Of a stretch of DNA of 64,000 nucleotides, positions 35,165 through 43,412 are shown piece after piece (position 1 is the stretch's first letter; every line of letters starts with the position of its first letter). The position numbers were made by a program, and so were the translations under genes. Origin of the DNA: Bin87 sp965262485 (lineage in GTDB: Bacteria; Chloroflexota; Dehalococcoidia; Lucifugimonadales; UBA3495); contig OZ253540.1 of assembly GCA_965262485.1 (NCBI GenBank), forward strand, positions 3,224,001-3,288,000, given 5' to 3'. Under the pieces are notes generated by a model. It was not told where the DNA came from, made no database searches, and worked only from the letters and a program-made list of their open reading frames with translations.

Positions 35165-35192
35165 TTGTCAACGCCGTCGGAACGGCTATAAT
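35165..35192 (+). promoter_or_regulatory. Sigma-70-type promoter of the HEPN/PaREP1-like gene
   Basis: TTGTCA at 35165-35170 and TATAAT at 35187-35192 are separated by 16 nt. It reads toward the gene at 35233 and supports a start after 35192 rather than at the upstream ATG 35074. Confidence 0.65.
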
Positions 35193-35232
35193 TATACCAG
35201 CGCGGACTAGTCCACTCGGGCGCAATTCGGAA

Positions 35233-35595
35233 TTGGAGATCGGCATCACTACGCAAACTTACCACGAGGCCAGCAGGAAACTCTTGGCCCAGGCAAGGGA
35301 CGAATTGGCGGCGGGAGACGTGCGGCAGGCGTCCGAAAAAGGCTGGGGTGCAGCGGCGCAGATGGTCAAAGCGGTGGCTGAACAGCGAGGCTGGGAGCAC
35401 AAGGGCCACGGGGCTTTGTTTACGGTAGTGGACCAGGTAGCGAGGGAAACACAGGACCACAGCGCGAGAACCGAATTTCATGTGGCTAACAGCCTGCACG
35501 CCAATTTCTACGAGCACTGGATGTCGGCGGATATGGTGAGCAGCGGCTTGGATGAGGTAGGCATGTTCATAGATAGGCTTGAACCTCTGCTGTGA
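35233..35595 (+). CDS. HEPN/PaREP1-like domain protein
   Basis: The protein has 120 residues from TTG 35233, chosen because the promoter lies at 35165-35192. The sequence TYHEASRKLLAQARDELAAG, DVRQASEKGWGAAAQMVKAV, then HGALFTVVDQVA and ARTEFHVANSLHANFYEHWM is a four-helix arrangement of the PaREP1/HEPN type. The usual catalytic R-x4-6-H of HEPN ribonucleases is not obvious, so this may be a non-catalytic HEPN or a nucleotide-binding relative. No partner nucleotidyltransferase gene adjoins. Such genes occur in toxin-antitoxin and defence loci, but the role here is unknown. Confidence 0.6.
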   Translation: MEIGITTQTYHEASRKLLAQARDELAAGDVRQASEKGWGAAAQMVKAVAEQRGWEHKGHGALFTVVDQVARETQDHSARTEFHVANSLHANFYEHWMSADMVSSGLDEVGMFIDRLEPLL

Positions 35596-36164
35596 TCAAG
35601 AGGCCAGGCAGATGCCAATAGGCCCGCCCCAATGAGTACGGGGTGGGCCTATTCTTGTGCATGGCGGGAGTTTAGGAATCGCCGCATAGAAAGAGGAAAT
35701 TTCGCTACTCCGAATCCTCGAGAGGAACACTAGATATTGACCGATATGCTTACGGATTCCGCAATCGTCATGAAGGCGGACAACTTGGAACATTACTACG
35801 GTCTTACCGATATCCGATGGCTTGAACCGAAGGCCAGCCGAACGAGCTGGCTCCAGATCTTTGGGCTATAGGCATCGTGGACCGATGCCACAATACCTTA
35901 CCGAAACCTCAGCACAATAGCACAATACGATATTGGCGTTGACAATCGCGTAGCGGCAAACGATTCGCGGACACAATCAGCCGGCGTGAAGTGCCGCGGT
36001 AGATCCGCCTCCCGTTCAGCAACTTTCTCAACGGACCCGTTCGTAGCGTTTTACAGCAAGGAAAGGAGGTTACTGTTCAATCAAGAGACAAAATTTAGTA
36101 GGCCCACCATCCCATCCCTGAACGATCCTAGGCATCCGGAAAGTCCGGAAACGGAGATTCCTCT
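35596..36164. other. Gene-free stretch with element left end
   Basis: No gene is seen. A GC-rich hairpin (GCCCGCCCC with GGGGTGGGC) at about 35621-35650 could end transcription of the HEPN-type gene. The left terminal repeat of the next cargo element is at 35693. Confidence 0.45.
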
Positions 36165-36563
36165 CTACCCGATCCGGCCCCGGCGGCGGAACCAAGCGAT
36201 TGCTCCCACCGCCGCGTAGACCGGCAGTGATGGGACGACAGCGATCCCGACCAAACGCACGGCGCCCATGACGACATCGATAAAACCCGGGGGGCTGGAC
36301 TGCCAGTAATCTGCCCCCAGAGCAACGCTGAGCAATCCTGTCCACAGGAACTCAGACGCTGGCACGCCGGTCAGGCATACTGAGGCGACCCCCGCGAAAA
36401 ATGGCGCCTGACGATAGAGCAAGGCAAGGGAAAATACCAAAGGCACCGCCGCCGGCCAAGACAGGGCGATGAAAAGGTATTCCAAGCCGTGCAGGCCACC
36501 GTGCCCTAGCAGTTCCACGAATATCAAGAAAAACGGCAACCACAACGAACACAGGGCAACCAT
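36165..36563 (-). CDS. Hypothetical membrane protein
   Basis: The protein has 132 residues with about four hydrophobic segments: LCSLWLPFFLIFVELLGHGG, FIALSWPAAVPLVFSLALLY, FLWTGLLSVALGA and VRLVGIAVVPSLPVYAAVGA. It ends in a basic stretch (WFRRRGRIG). I do not recognise a family. It is the last of three minus-strand genes inside the cargo element 35693-38989. Confidence 0.55.
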   Translation of the reverse strand: MVALCSLWLPFFLIFVELLGHGGLHGLEYLFIALSWPAAVPLVFSLALLYRQAPFFAGVASVCLTGVPASEFLWTGLLSVALGADYWQSSPPGFIDVVMGAVRLVGIAVVPSLPVYAAVGAIAWFRRRGRIG

Positions 36564-36636
36564 CTTGAGACCCAGGGCCCGCAGCGCGTTTTCGCGTGCG
36601 GGCCCTGGGCATTCCGCTCCAGTACTATGGTTGCAG

Positions 36637-37404
36637 TCAGCCAGCTTGCCCTTCCCAGTCTGCAGTCACGGTAGCCTGAGCGGAGAACACGGTCGTTGAG
36701 CAAGCAGGTATCAGCTTGCCCCAGCTCTTCTTGATCTTCTTGTTCCCGTACTTGGCTTTCACCTGACTGGTGTAACCCCAGTCCAGCAATTCACCCTCAT
36801 CCTCGTCGGGATGCTCATACTGCCAGATGGTCTCATTGGGGTCGCTGGGAGAATACCCCTCGTACCATTCGCAGAACTTGTGCAGTATCAACGTGCTCTC
36901 GGATGCGTAAATCTCTGAACTGGCCCGCAGAGTCTGCACCATCTCCACTCGATTTCGGTAGTCGTAACACCAATCGACCGTTATCTTAGTCCTGATCTGG
37001 TGTCCACTCGGCACGTACGTCTTGTAGTTCGTTTTCGTGGACCGGGTGCACCGGTAAAAACTGCCTTCGGACTGCGCGATGCCAGAGGGCCAATCCAGCG
37101 TAATGTACCGGTCAGCGACGTGGGACAACAGGTGCGAACTGCCGGTGACCTCATCACTGCCTGATACCGGCCCGGGGCCATTGGCTCCCTCAAACGGGGC
37201 AAAATCGTTGCAAACCTTTACCGTGTCGCCATAGACTTCTCGCTCCTCGTCCGTTTCGGTCTCCCGCACGCCGCAGGTCGCGCCATCGTCGAATTCGGCG
37301 TCGGAGTCGAGCATATATTGGTCAATATCACGGTCGTAGAAGCAAGACTTCGGGCGGTCACCGATGGTGGCGCGCTCCCAAGAATTCTCAGCGAGTCGGG
37401 ACAC
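36637..37404 (-). CDS. Hypothetical protein, beta-rich, cysteine-containing
   Basis: The frame has 255 residues with a GTG start at 37404; upstream in-frame sequence may also be coding. It is rich in Asp, Thr and Tyr with scattered Cys (CFYDRDIDQYMLDSD, ATCGVRETETDEE, SFYRCTRSTKTNY, VDWCYDYRNRVEMVQ, ILHKFCEWYEGYSPSDPNET). This composition fits an exported beta protein, although no signal peptide is seen in this frame. It follows the decayed fibronectin-like gene by 34 nt and may once have been the rest of the same gene or operon. No function can be given. Confidence 0.5.
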   Translation of the reverse strand: MSRLAENSWERATIGDRPKSCFYDRDIDQYMLDSDAEFDDGATCGVRETETDEEREVYGDTVKVCNDFAPFEGANGPGPVSGSDEVTGSSHLLSHVADRYITLDWPSGIAQSEGSFYRCTRSTKTNYKTYVPSGHQIRTKITVDWCYDYRNRVEMVQTLRASSEIYASESTLILHKFCEWYEGYSPSDPNETIWQYEHPDEDEGELLDWGYTSQVKAKYGNKKIKKSWGKLIPACSTTVFSAQATVTADWEGQAG

Positions 37405-37438
37405 ACACCGATGAACGGAACCATCTTCCTGTTTCTCA

Positions 37439-38253
37439 TTACGTCACCGTCAGGTCGGAACGAAGCAATCCAGTAACCGGGTCGACCTCCACGCTACCGC
37501 TTCCGGCACCTTGAACTCCGCTACCTGCTGCTCCCGCAGAGGCGGGACGGATCTGCTGGTAATCCACAGTTTGCAGTGTGTTGTTCGGGAACCGGCCAAG
37601 CCGAGTGCATCGCGCGCCTTCATCATTGCAGTTGTAGAACACACGCACAATCAGAGTGCCTTCCCCTTCCATCTCTTCCAATCCATCGGTCAGGTCGTAG
37701 CCGACATTCGATAGTGGTTCCGTGCTCTGCCAAGCCTCTTCGCCGGTCAATCTGTACCTCACAACGTACTTGCCAGGCAAGGCATCCCAATCCAGATGGA
37801 CCCCGTCACCATCGTACCAGAGCCTGACTGCCTCGTGGCCTGGGATATTGATTACGACGCTGATGGATCCCGTTCCGTGTTTCTCACACCCATCATCGTC
37901 ACAAAGTCACAAAACTCCACACGAACCGCCCAAGCACCCTGCCTTGGTACATCGAACGACGCCGCGGGGTTGCTGGTTACTGCTACGTCTCCGTCGGCGA
38001 AATCGCTATAACGAAGACGCCAACGGACACGGTAGGTGTCCGCTTGGGGAACGTGATCCCAAGTCGCGTTTATTCAGAGTGTTCCCGGATCATTGCTGAG
38101 CGCAACTCCCGAAGAGGTTTCGTGCCCATCCGCCGCCACCGTCGGAATGCCGAGAACTCCAGCCTGAAGGCCAAAGATACTGACGGCACCCATCATCGCA
38201 ATAAGCAATGCTCCGGCGGTTATCAATCTCTTCCATGTCACTATGAAGCCCAC
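37439..38253 (-). pseudogene. Secreted fibronectin type III-like protein, two lesions
   Basis: From GTG 38253, which has AAGGAG seven bases upstream, the frame encodes a signal or anchor segment (WKRLITAGALLIAMMGAVSI) and the start of the mature part. TGA at 38074-38076 interrupts it in frame, followed directly by INATWDHVPQADTYRVRWRL, a fibronectin III-like module. Near 37885-37900 a one-base shift changes frame to DDGCEKHGTGSISVVIN, after which PGKYVVRYRLTGEEAWQSTE forms a second module to the stop at 37439. The reading is consistent across both lesions, so I treat it as one dead gene of about 270 codons. It may have encoded a surface adhesin-like protein. Confidence 0.6.
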
Positions 38254-39098
38254 GAGGTTTCTCCTTCACCGCGCCCGTGGCGGGCTTGCCGTGATTGCCA
38301 AAACGACTATTCGGCCGGCGAACGACAGGGCTGGACACACAGAGGGCGTAGTGCTACCGAAGAGCCCAATGGCGGACCACCATTCCCCATTGACCGCGGC
38401 CTCGGTGTTCACTGCACCGGGGCCATTTTATTGGCCCACGCAGGCTATGGGCTGGCCAATCCGACGTCAAACACCCAGGTATCGCCGCTGCCGGCTCGAA
38501 TCACATCCGAAAACATCGACTGCACCGAAAGCACACAGCGTTATCTGATCCGCAGCGGAACGACGCCGGGGGAATCAGCCGCCCATACAATGACTTGAGG
38601 GTTTGGCCAATTTTCAGCCCTCATAGGCCGACCTAATTGGGAGCAACATTATGCCCGTGTCCGGCCCGTGCAGAGGCGACTAACTGGGTCCAGTTAGTCC
38701 ATAGGACAGACTGGAGCAACGACAGAACCAACAAATGCAGCGACCATGAACCTCAGGTTCAGGCTCATTCCAAGACTGAAACAACGCATCGATGATACGT
38801 TGTCCCCAACCGGAGCAACCAATCGTAATTTCAGCACAGCACTCACGCCACACCTCCAGAGGGCACAATCACAGGTGTATTTATGCGATCAAAAAGCCAT
38901 CCCACACGTTCCTCATACAGACAATTACCAAGCAAAGGTGGCTGATCTACGTCGTGGCTACCCCGGAACCGGAATAGCGAAATTTCCTCATAGAAAACAA
39001 GGGCATTGACAGATTACCTGGGCAAAGTTAGCATAAAATCAGCGTTGGGCGGAGTACTCTGCGAGTACGACATCTGACGCTCTGGTATTTTAACGCTT
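38254..39098. other. Gene-free stretch
   Basis: I find no gene with a start, ribosome site and sensible composition. The only structure recognised is the right terminal repeat of the cargo element at 38971-38989. The + strand frames here are shadows or short chance frames. Confidence 0.45.
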
Positions 39099-39509
39099 TC
39101 AAAATCGGCAGCCGTCGCCGCAGTCGTCGCTGCCACGTCCCAGCAGCCGCCCGATGCGCATACGGTTGCGGGCGAAACCGCGATACAGGGCATCGAATAC
39201 CGGACGCGCCGGCCACCAACCCGTCCAGGCAACCATCCAGCCCAGGCCGCCGAGTCGGTAAGCCTCGCGCAGGCTGTCCATGCCCACCGTAACACCGCCG
39301 TCGGGCCGGATGCCGTACAGGGCGCCGTCCACCTGTTCAGCCGTAAGCCCGTAGGCCGCAGCGTCAAAACCCTCCAGCGAAATATCAACCGCTTCGATGG
39401 CGGCCGGACGGCGGCGGTGCAGCCACAGAACCTCCCGGCTGCACACCGGACACGCGCCGTCGTACAACAGTTGGTAGCGGTTGTCCACCGCCCGGGCTCC
39501 TTGTGTCAC
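39099..39509 (-). CDS. DCC-family thiol-disulfide oxidoreductase (DUF393)
   Basis: The protein has 136 residues. The N-terminal YQLLYDGACPVCSREVLWLH contains the DGxCPxC motif of the DCC (YuxK/DUF393) family. It is followed by VDISLEGFDAAAYGLTAEQV and GWWPARPVFDALYRGFARNR, the usual conserved helix. The C-terminus adds CGDGCRF with two more Cys. Family members are predicted redox proteins of unknown substrate. The gene is 9 nt downstream of the PEP-mutase-like gene, so the two are almost certainly one operon. Confidence 0.88.
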   Translation of the reverse strand: MTQGARAVDNRYQLLYDGACPVCSREVLWLHRRRPAAIEAVDISLEGFDAAAYGLTAEQVDGALYGIRPDGGVTVGMDSLREAYRLGGLGWMVAWTGWWPARPVFDALYRGFARNRMRIGRLLGRGSDDCGDGCRF

Positions 39510-39518
39510 GCCGCCGCG

Positions 39519-40445
39519 TTAGTCATCGGCTGGTGCGGGAACCGCCGCGTCGGCTGCCGTCTGAGCCGCCTGGGCAGCGGCCAAAGCCGCCACGTCCGTG
39601 CCCACGTCCTGCACCCCGTATTTCTTCTCCAGCTCGTAGATGGCATCCAGACCCAGCACCGAGGCTACATCCCAGCGGGTGCCGTACCGATCCGGATCGA
39701 CCATGCCGTCGGTCATCAGCTCCTCGTAGGCGGCCCGTACCTGCTTGTAGATGAGCCAAATGGTGCTGCCGCAGATCATGATCTTATAGCCCAGGTCCTG
39801 CATCGTCTGCGTGGTGGCCAGGTCGCCGTTGTACATCCTGGGCACGTCACCCAGGTCGGCGGCGTACCGCTGTATATCGTCCTGCGACTTGATCCCGTCC
39901 ACGAACACCAGGTCGGCTCCCGCCTCTGCGTAGGCCCGGCAGCGCTCCACGGTATCTTCCCAACCGTTCACGGCGTAGGCATCGCAACGAGCGATGATCA
40001 CAAAGTCGGGGTCGGTGCGGGCATCCAGCGCGGCGTGAATCTTCTGCACGTGGTCGGCAATTGGCACCACCTGCTTACCGGCGAAAAAGCCGCACTTCTT
40101 GGGGAATACCTGGTCCTCCAGATGAATGGCCGCCACTCCGGCGGACTCATACTCCCGCACCGTACGATGCACGTTGAGAGGATTGCCGTAACCGGTATCC
40201 GCATCGCATATCACCGGGATGTTCACCGCGTCGGCAATGTACTTGGCATTGGACACCATTTCGGTCATGGTGATCAGGCCAACGTCGGGGAACCCACGTT
40301 CGGCGGCAGTGCCGGCCCCGGTCATGTACACCGCGTGGTGTCCCACGTCCTCGGCGATCCGGGCGTGCAGCGCATTCAAGACGAACGGAGCAACAATCAA
40401 CTGGTCGGAAGCCAGCATCTGCCGCAACCTGGTAGTAGCTTTCAT
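39519..40445 (-). CDS. Isocitrate lyase/PEP mutase superfamily enzyme
   Basis: The protein has 308 residues from ATG 40445, with GGAGGT nine bases upstream. The fold markers are VYMTGAGTAAERGFPDVGLI, PVICDADTGYGNPLNVHRTV, AGVAAIHLEDQVFPKKCGFF (catalytic KKCG loop of the lyase branch), DPDFVIIARCDAYAVNGWED and GADLVFVDGIKSQDDI. The KKCG motif points to C-C bond lyases such as methylisocitrate or oxaloacetate/dimethylmalate lyases rather than PEP mutase proper. The exact substrate is unknown. The C-terminal 25 residues are Ala-rich and variable. It is the first gene of an operon with the DCC protein. Confidence 0.88.
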   Translation of the reverse strand: MKATTRLRQMLASDQLIVAPFVLNALHARIAEDVGHHAVYMTGAGTAAERGFPDVGLITMTEMVSNAKYIADAVNIPVICDADTGYGNPLNVHRTVREYESAGVAAIHLEDQVFPKKCGFFAGKQVVPIADHVQKIHAALDARTDPDFVIIARCDAYAVNGWEDTVERCRAYAEAGADLVFVDGIKSQDDIQRYAADLGDVPRMYNGDLATTQTMQDLGYKIMICGSTIWLIYKQVRAAYEELMTDGMVDPDRYGTRWDVASVLGLDAIYELEKKYGVQDVGTDVAALAAAQAAQTAADAAVPAPADD

Positions 40446-40486
40446 AGTTACAGTACCTCCACGAACGTTTGACAAGTGATTGATTT

Positions 40487-40985
40487 ATTACCGGGATGGA
40501 CAGGATGTTAAGGATAAACAGGATACTGCTGTTTTAAATCCGGTTTCACGTTGTGCTGTTGTGTGTTCCGGTTCCCCTTGGCAATGAGCCTGCGATATTC
40601 GATACGCGGGTTGCCAAAGTTGATCAGCAGTCCCACCGGGATGCCGGTGGCATTTAGATAGTTGATTATCTGAGCTCGATGCTGCTCGGAAAGTCGTGAG
40701 ACCGTTTTCAGCTCTACGATTATGAGGTCCTCTACCAGTAGATCCGCGTAGAATGAGCCGACCGACACGCCACGGAAAGATACTTTGATAGGCGCCTGCC
40801 CACGTACCGACACTCCGGATTCCTTGAGGGCAACTACCATCGCCTTTTCATACACTGATTCCAAAAATCCGGCCCCGAGTTCGTTCTGGACTTCGAACGC
40901 GCATCCAATTATCTTCTCCGTCAGATCCGAATGCAGCATTTATATCCTGTCTATCCCATTCATCCTGTGCATCCCGGTAAAAATT
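40487..40985. repeat. Unit bounded by inverted 9-mer arrays around a GxxExxY gene
   Basis: The left boundary (about 40487-40531) reads TTACCGGGATGGACAGGATG and then AAGGATAAACAGGAT. The right boundary (about 40938-40985), read inward, is TTTTTACCGGGATGCACAGG followed by ATGAATGGGATAGACAGGAT. Solo versions of the array occur near 20579, 55815 and 58095. Confidence 0.6.
40508..40939 (-). CDS. GxxExxY protein
   Basis: The protein has 143 residues. It opens LTEKIIGCAFEVQNELGAGF, LESVYEKAMVVALKESGVSV, with the family signature GxxExxY at GFLESVY. The core SVGSFYADLLVEDLIIVELK, then QIINYLNATGIPVGLLINFG, is the conserved part and resembles a PD-(D/E)xK nuclease-like layout (D...E-L-K). The function is unknown. 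The gene overlaps and is enclosed by inverted 9-mer repeat arrays, and its last codons (LKQQYPVYP) are themselves array sequence. This suggests the gene moves with the repeats. Confidence 0.85.
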   Translation of the reverse strand: MLHSDLTEKIIGCAFEVQNELGAGFLESVYEKAMVVALKESGVSVRGQAPIKVSFRGVSVGSFYADLLVEDLIIVELKTVSRLSEQHRAQIINYLNATGIPVGLLINFGNPRIEYRRLIAKGNRNTQQHNVKPDLKQQYPVYP

Positions 40986-41012
40986 ACCGCCCACGGAGCG
41001 CGGGTGGCATGG

Positions 41013-41720
41013 CTAGTAAATCCGATCCGTCTCTGCCACCAGCGGGGGCACGGCGGTTTCCATCCAGGGAACCATGTCGCGCAGCACCTCCACGGGTATC
41101 TCATGACCCATGTTGTACTCATTATAAGACAGCGTGTAACCCTCTTCGTTGAGAAACTCCCGCGTGCGCCGGGCGCTGTCCATCGACACCATCTGGTCAT
41201 ACACGCCGTGGGCGACGAAAACCGGCTGGTTGCGGTGGTTGGGCAGTCGAGGTCGCAGTATTTCCGGATCCGGCAGCGACGCGCTCAGGGCAATAAGGGC
41301 CGCGAACTTGTCGGGGCGGGCCAACCCCATCCGGTAGGTCATGCCACCGCCCTGGGAGAATCCCAGCAGCATCGCGCGGCCATCGTCGGCCCCGAATTCC
41401 TTCAGGACTTCGGCGAAAAAGTCATCCAGCAATCCTTCCGCCTCCGCGTAGTCTTCGTCCGTGGCCTGACCGCGCGGCGGATGCCAGCCGTAACCGATCA
41501 TCCCCGGCCCCAGCTCAAAGGGAATCGGCGCGTTGGGACAGGCGTACACGTAGCCCTTGCGGTTGATTGACGGGGCCAGGCTCGCCAGGTCCTGCATATT
41601 GGCGCCGAAACCATGCAGCAGCGCCACCAGGGGATAAGATGCGTCGGCGTCGTAGTCGTCGGGGAATATCAACATGTAATGCAGGCCGTCGCCGGCCACC
41701 CTGCGCTGTTCAGATTGCAT
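41013..41720 (-). CDS. Alpha/beta hydrolase, phospholipase/carboxylesterase type
   Basis: The protein has 235 residues from ATG 41720. The fold markers are YPLVALLHGFGANMQDLASL (oxyanion region), RAMLLGFSQGGGMTYRMGLA (nucleophile GFSQGG), QPVFVAHGVYDQMVSMDSAR (Asp) and SYNEYNMGHEIPVEVL (His). Spacing and length fit the carboxylesterase/lysophospholipase (YpfH/EstB) family, which hydrolyses short acyl esters in the cytoplasm. It has no signal peptide. The gene stands 41 nt from the Uma2 gene upstream in the same direction, probably by chance. Confidence 0.88.
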   Translation of the reverse strand: MQSEQRRVAGDGLHYMLIFPDDYDADASYPLVALLHGFGANMQDLASLAPSINRKGYVYACPNAPIPFELGPGMIGYGWHPPRGQATDEDYAEAEGLLDDFFAEVLKEFGADDGRAMLLGFSQGGGMTYRMGLARPDKFAALIALSASLPDPEILRPRLPNHRNQPVFVAHGVYDQMVSMDSARRTREFLNEEGYTLSYNEYNMGHEIPVEVLRDMVPWMETAVPPLVAETDRIY

Positions 41721-41761
41721 GGAATCCGCTCCTTGTCGTCCGGTCTCATTCACTAAAAGGA

Positions 41762-42475
41762 CTACGGGATGTCGCCGCGCAGTCGCCGGTTTTCGGCCCG
41801 CAGCCGCGCTATCTCCGCCTGCAGATTATCATTGGCTTCCCGCGGGTTTTCGTATTCTGCCCCGGTCGCCGGGTCGTGTATCCGGAAGCGCCCGCTTCTC
41901 CAACGGAAATCCAGGTTCAGCAGCGCGCTGGTTGACCCGATGGCTCCGTCGGCATAATCCATTACCGGGAACTGTTCATAAATGCCATTGACCAGCCCCT
42001 CACCGATAATGGGCTGCCCAAAGTGATTCCCGCCGGACGGGTCAAACCGCCAGTACTCGGGAACTCCCATCTCCCGGTAAATCTCCCGCTTTTCGACAGT
42101 GTCCCTCAGATATGTAGTATGGGATGCAACCTCGATCACGAAATCCGGCGGCTTGCCAATTTGACGCATGTCATACCCGTTCCGGTCCCAAACCGCCTGA
42201 GTGTCAATGCCCAGCACAACGAGGGTGTCCGGAACAACGTAAGGGGTGCGTCCCGTGGCCGGGTCGGTGTTGGCATAGTACACGGGAACTTCGTCGCTAA
42301 CCAGGTTAGTGGGATGCCAGGGGAAATGTGCCCCCGGAGCTAAAATCATGTGAAGTCTTTCCCGCAAATCGTTGATGGTTGGAGACTGCAACATATCTTT
42401 GTGTACACGCTCGTGGTGAGGGAAAGGCTCCCAGTAATCAGGCGCCGGGTGGATTTTGGGCTTCGGGGTAGTCAT
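41762..42475 (-). CDS. Uma2-family putative endonuclease
   Basis: The protein has 237 residues from ATG 42475. The PD-(D/E)xK-like core reads TPYVVPDTLVVLGIDTQAVW, KPPDFVIEVASHTTYLRDTV, EKREIYREMGVPEYWRFDPS. The Asp of PDF, Glu of VIEVAS and the following K/E positions are the usual active-site layout of Uma2 (DUF820). The C-terminal 25 residues form a short coiled coil (NDNLQAEIARLRAENRRLRG). The family is greatly expanded in Cyanobacteria and Chloroflexota, and its role is not established. Confidence 0.88.
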   Translation of the reverse strand: MTTPKPKIHPAPDYWEPFPHHERVHKDMLQSPTINDLRERLHMILAPGAHFPWHPTNLVSDEVPVYYANTDPATGRTPYVVPDTLVVLGIDTQAVWDRNGYDMRQIGKPPDFVIEVASHTTYLRDTVEKREIYREMGVPEYWRFDPSGGNHFGQPIIGEGLVNGIYEQFPVMDYADGAIGSTSALLNLDFRWRSGRFRIHDPATGAEYENPREANDNLQAEIARLRAENRRLRGDIP

Positions 42476-42696
42476 AGCGGTCTCCCCATTGCGTAACGCT
42501 AGCAGCGGTGTGCGCGTATTATAGCGCAGCCTTTCCCTGCACCGCCGGCGGTTTAGCCTCTCCCCTCGATGCGAAAGGTTGCAATAAGGGCCTTCCTGAC
42601 ACATTGACAATTTGCGTCGGACAACTGCGTTGGGACTGTGCTACGCTACCAGCAACCAACGATCAAAGCCGGCGAGGCCAGCAGCGGAGTTAATTG

Positions 42697-42939
42697 ATGA
42701 AATACGAAGTCGTCCTCATCGAATCTGACCAAGGTTATGCGGTCCATTGTCCGGCCTTGCCCGCGTGTTGGTCACAAGGCGCCACTCCCGAAGAAGCGAT
42801 AGAGAATATCCGCGCGGCCATCTCGGAATATCTCGATTACGTTTCCGATAGAGCCACTCTGCGCAAGGAACAAATCCTCGATGTGGGACAACGGTCGGGG
42901 TTTCAGGTCGAGTTGCGTGAGATTCAAGTGCCGGTATAG
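42697..42939 (+). CDS. hicB: HicB-type antitoxin
   Basis: The protein has 80 residues from ATG 42697 (a TTG just before is not needed). It has the HicB N-terminal fold: KYEVVLIESDQGYAVHCPAL, PACWSQGATPEEAIENIRAA, ISEYLDYV. There is no C-terminal DNA-binding domain, so autoregulation may depend on the short tail or be absent. It overlaps neither neighbour and is followed with no gap by hicA, so the order is hicB-hicA, the reverse of the classical one. Confidence 0.88.
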   Translation: MKYEVVLIESDQGYAVHCPALPACWSQGATPEEAIENIRAAISEYLDYVSDRATLRKEQILDVGQRSGFQVELREIQVPV

Positions 42940-43143
42940 ATGCCCCGTTGCCCCGGCATCAACCACCAAAGAGCCATTAGAGCCTTTATGAGGGTTGGAT
43001 TCCGGATTGAACGGCAGGGCCGCCACGTGATAATGACCAACTGGGAGGTGGACTTGGTGATTCCACGCAACAATCCCATCCATGCCTTTACGATGGGTGG
43101 AATCATAGTCCAGGCCGGTCTCACCGTGCCGGTCTCATCGTGA
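42940..43143 (+). CDS. hicA: HicA-type mRNA interferase toxin
   Basis: The protein has 67 residues. It shows the dsRBD-like HicA layout: INHQRAIRAFMRVGFRIERQ, GRHVIMTNWEVDLVIPRNNP and a final GGIIVQAGLT. The His in GRHVIM is the usual catalytic residue of this ribonuclease family. It starts immediately after the hicB stop, so translation is coupled. The sequence differs strongly from the duplicated hicA pair at 46047/46970, so it is an independent module. Confidence 0.85.
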   Translation: MPRCPGINHQRAIRAFMRVGFRIERQGRHVIMTNWEVDLVIPRNNPIHAFTMGGIIVQAGLTVPVSS

Positions 43144-43412
43144 GTGAGTTCAGGGATTTGCTGTAGCCGCTGGCCGAACACGCCGGCCCAACCTACCGCC
43201 GTCAACAGCCCGGCTGTCCGTAGTTCCCGCAACAACCGCGAGGCGGAAACACCCGACGCCAAATGTTGCGTACAATCGCTGCCGTCCAGCCATGCCAGGG
43301 CAACCCGCTGCCGCGTAAATTCCCCAACGGCGCAAACCGCCGTTCATCATTCCGCTCTCCCTCCGGGAGAGGGCCGGAGTGATGGCTGTCCCTTCTATCG
43401 CACATCGGACGG

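Larger units (their letters stand above)
35693..38989. mobile_element. Cargo element with terminal inverted repeats and secreted-protein genes
   Basis: The left end is GAGGAAATTTCGCTACTCC at 35693. The right end, read inward from 38989, is GAGGAAATTTCGCTATTCC (18 of 19). The left flank ends CATAGAAA and the right flank contains CATAGAAAA if the last C of the repeat is counted, a target duplication of 8 bp. All recognised genes inside lie on the minus strand. No transposase is seen. Confidence 0.6.
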
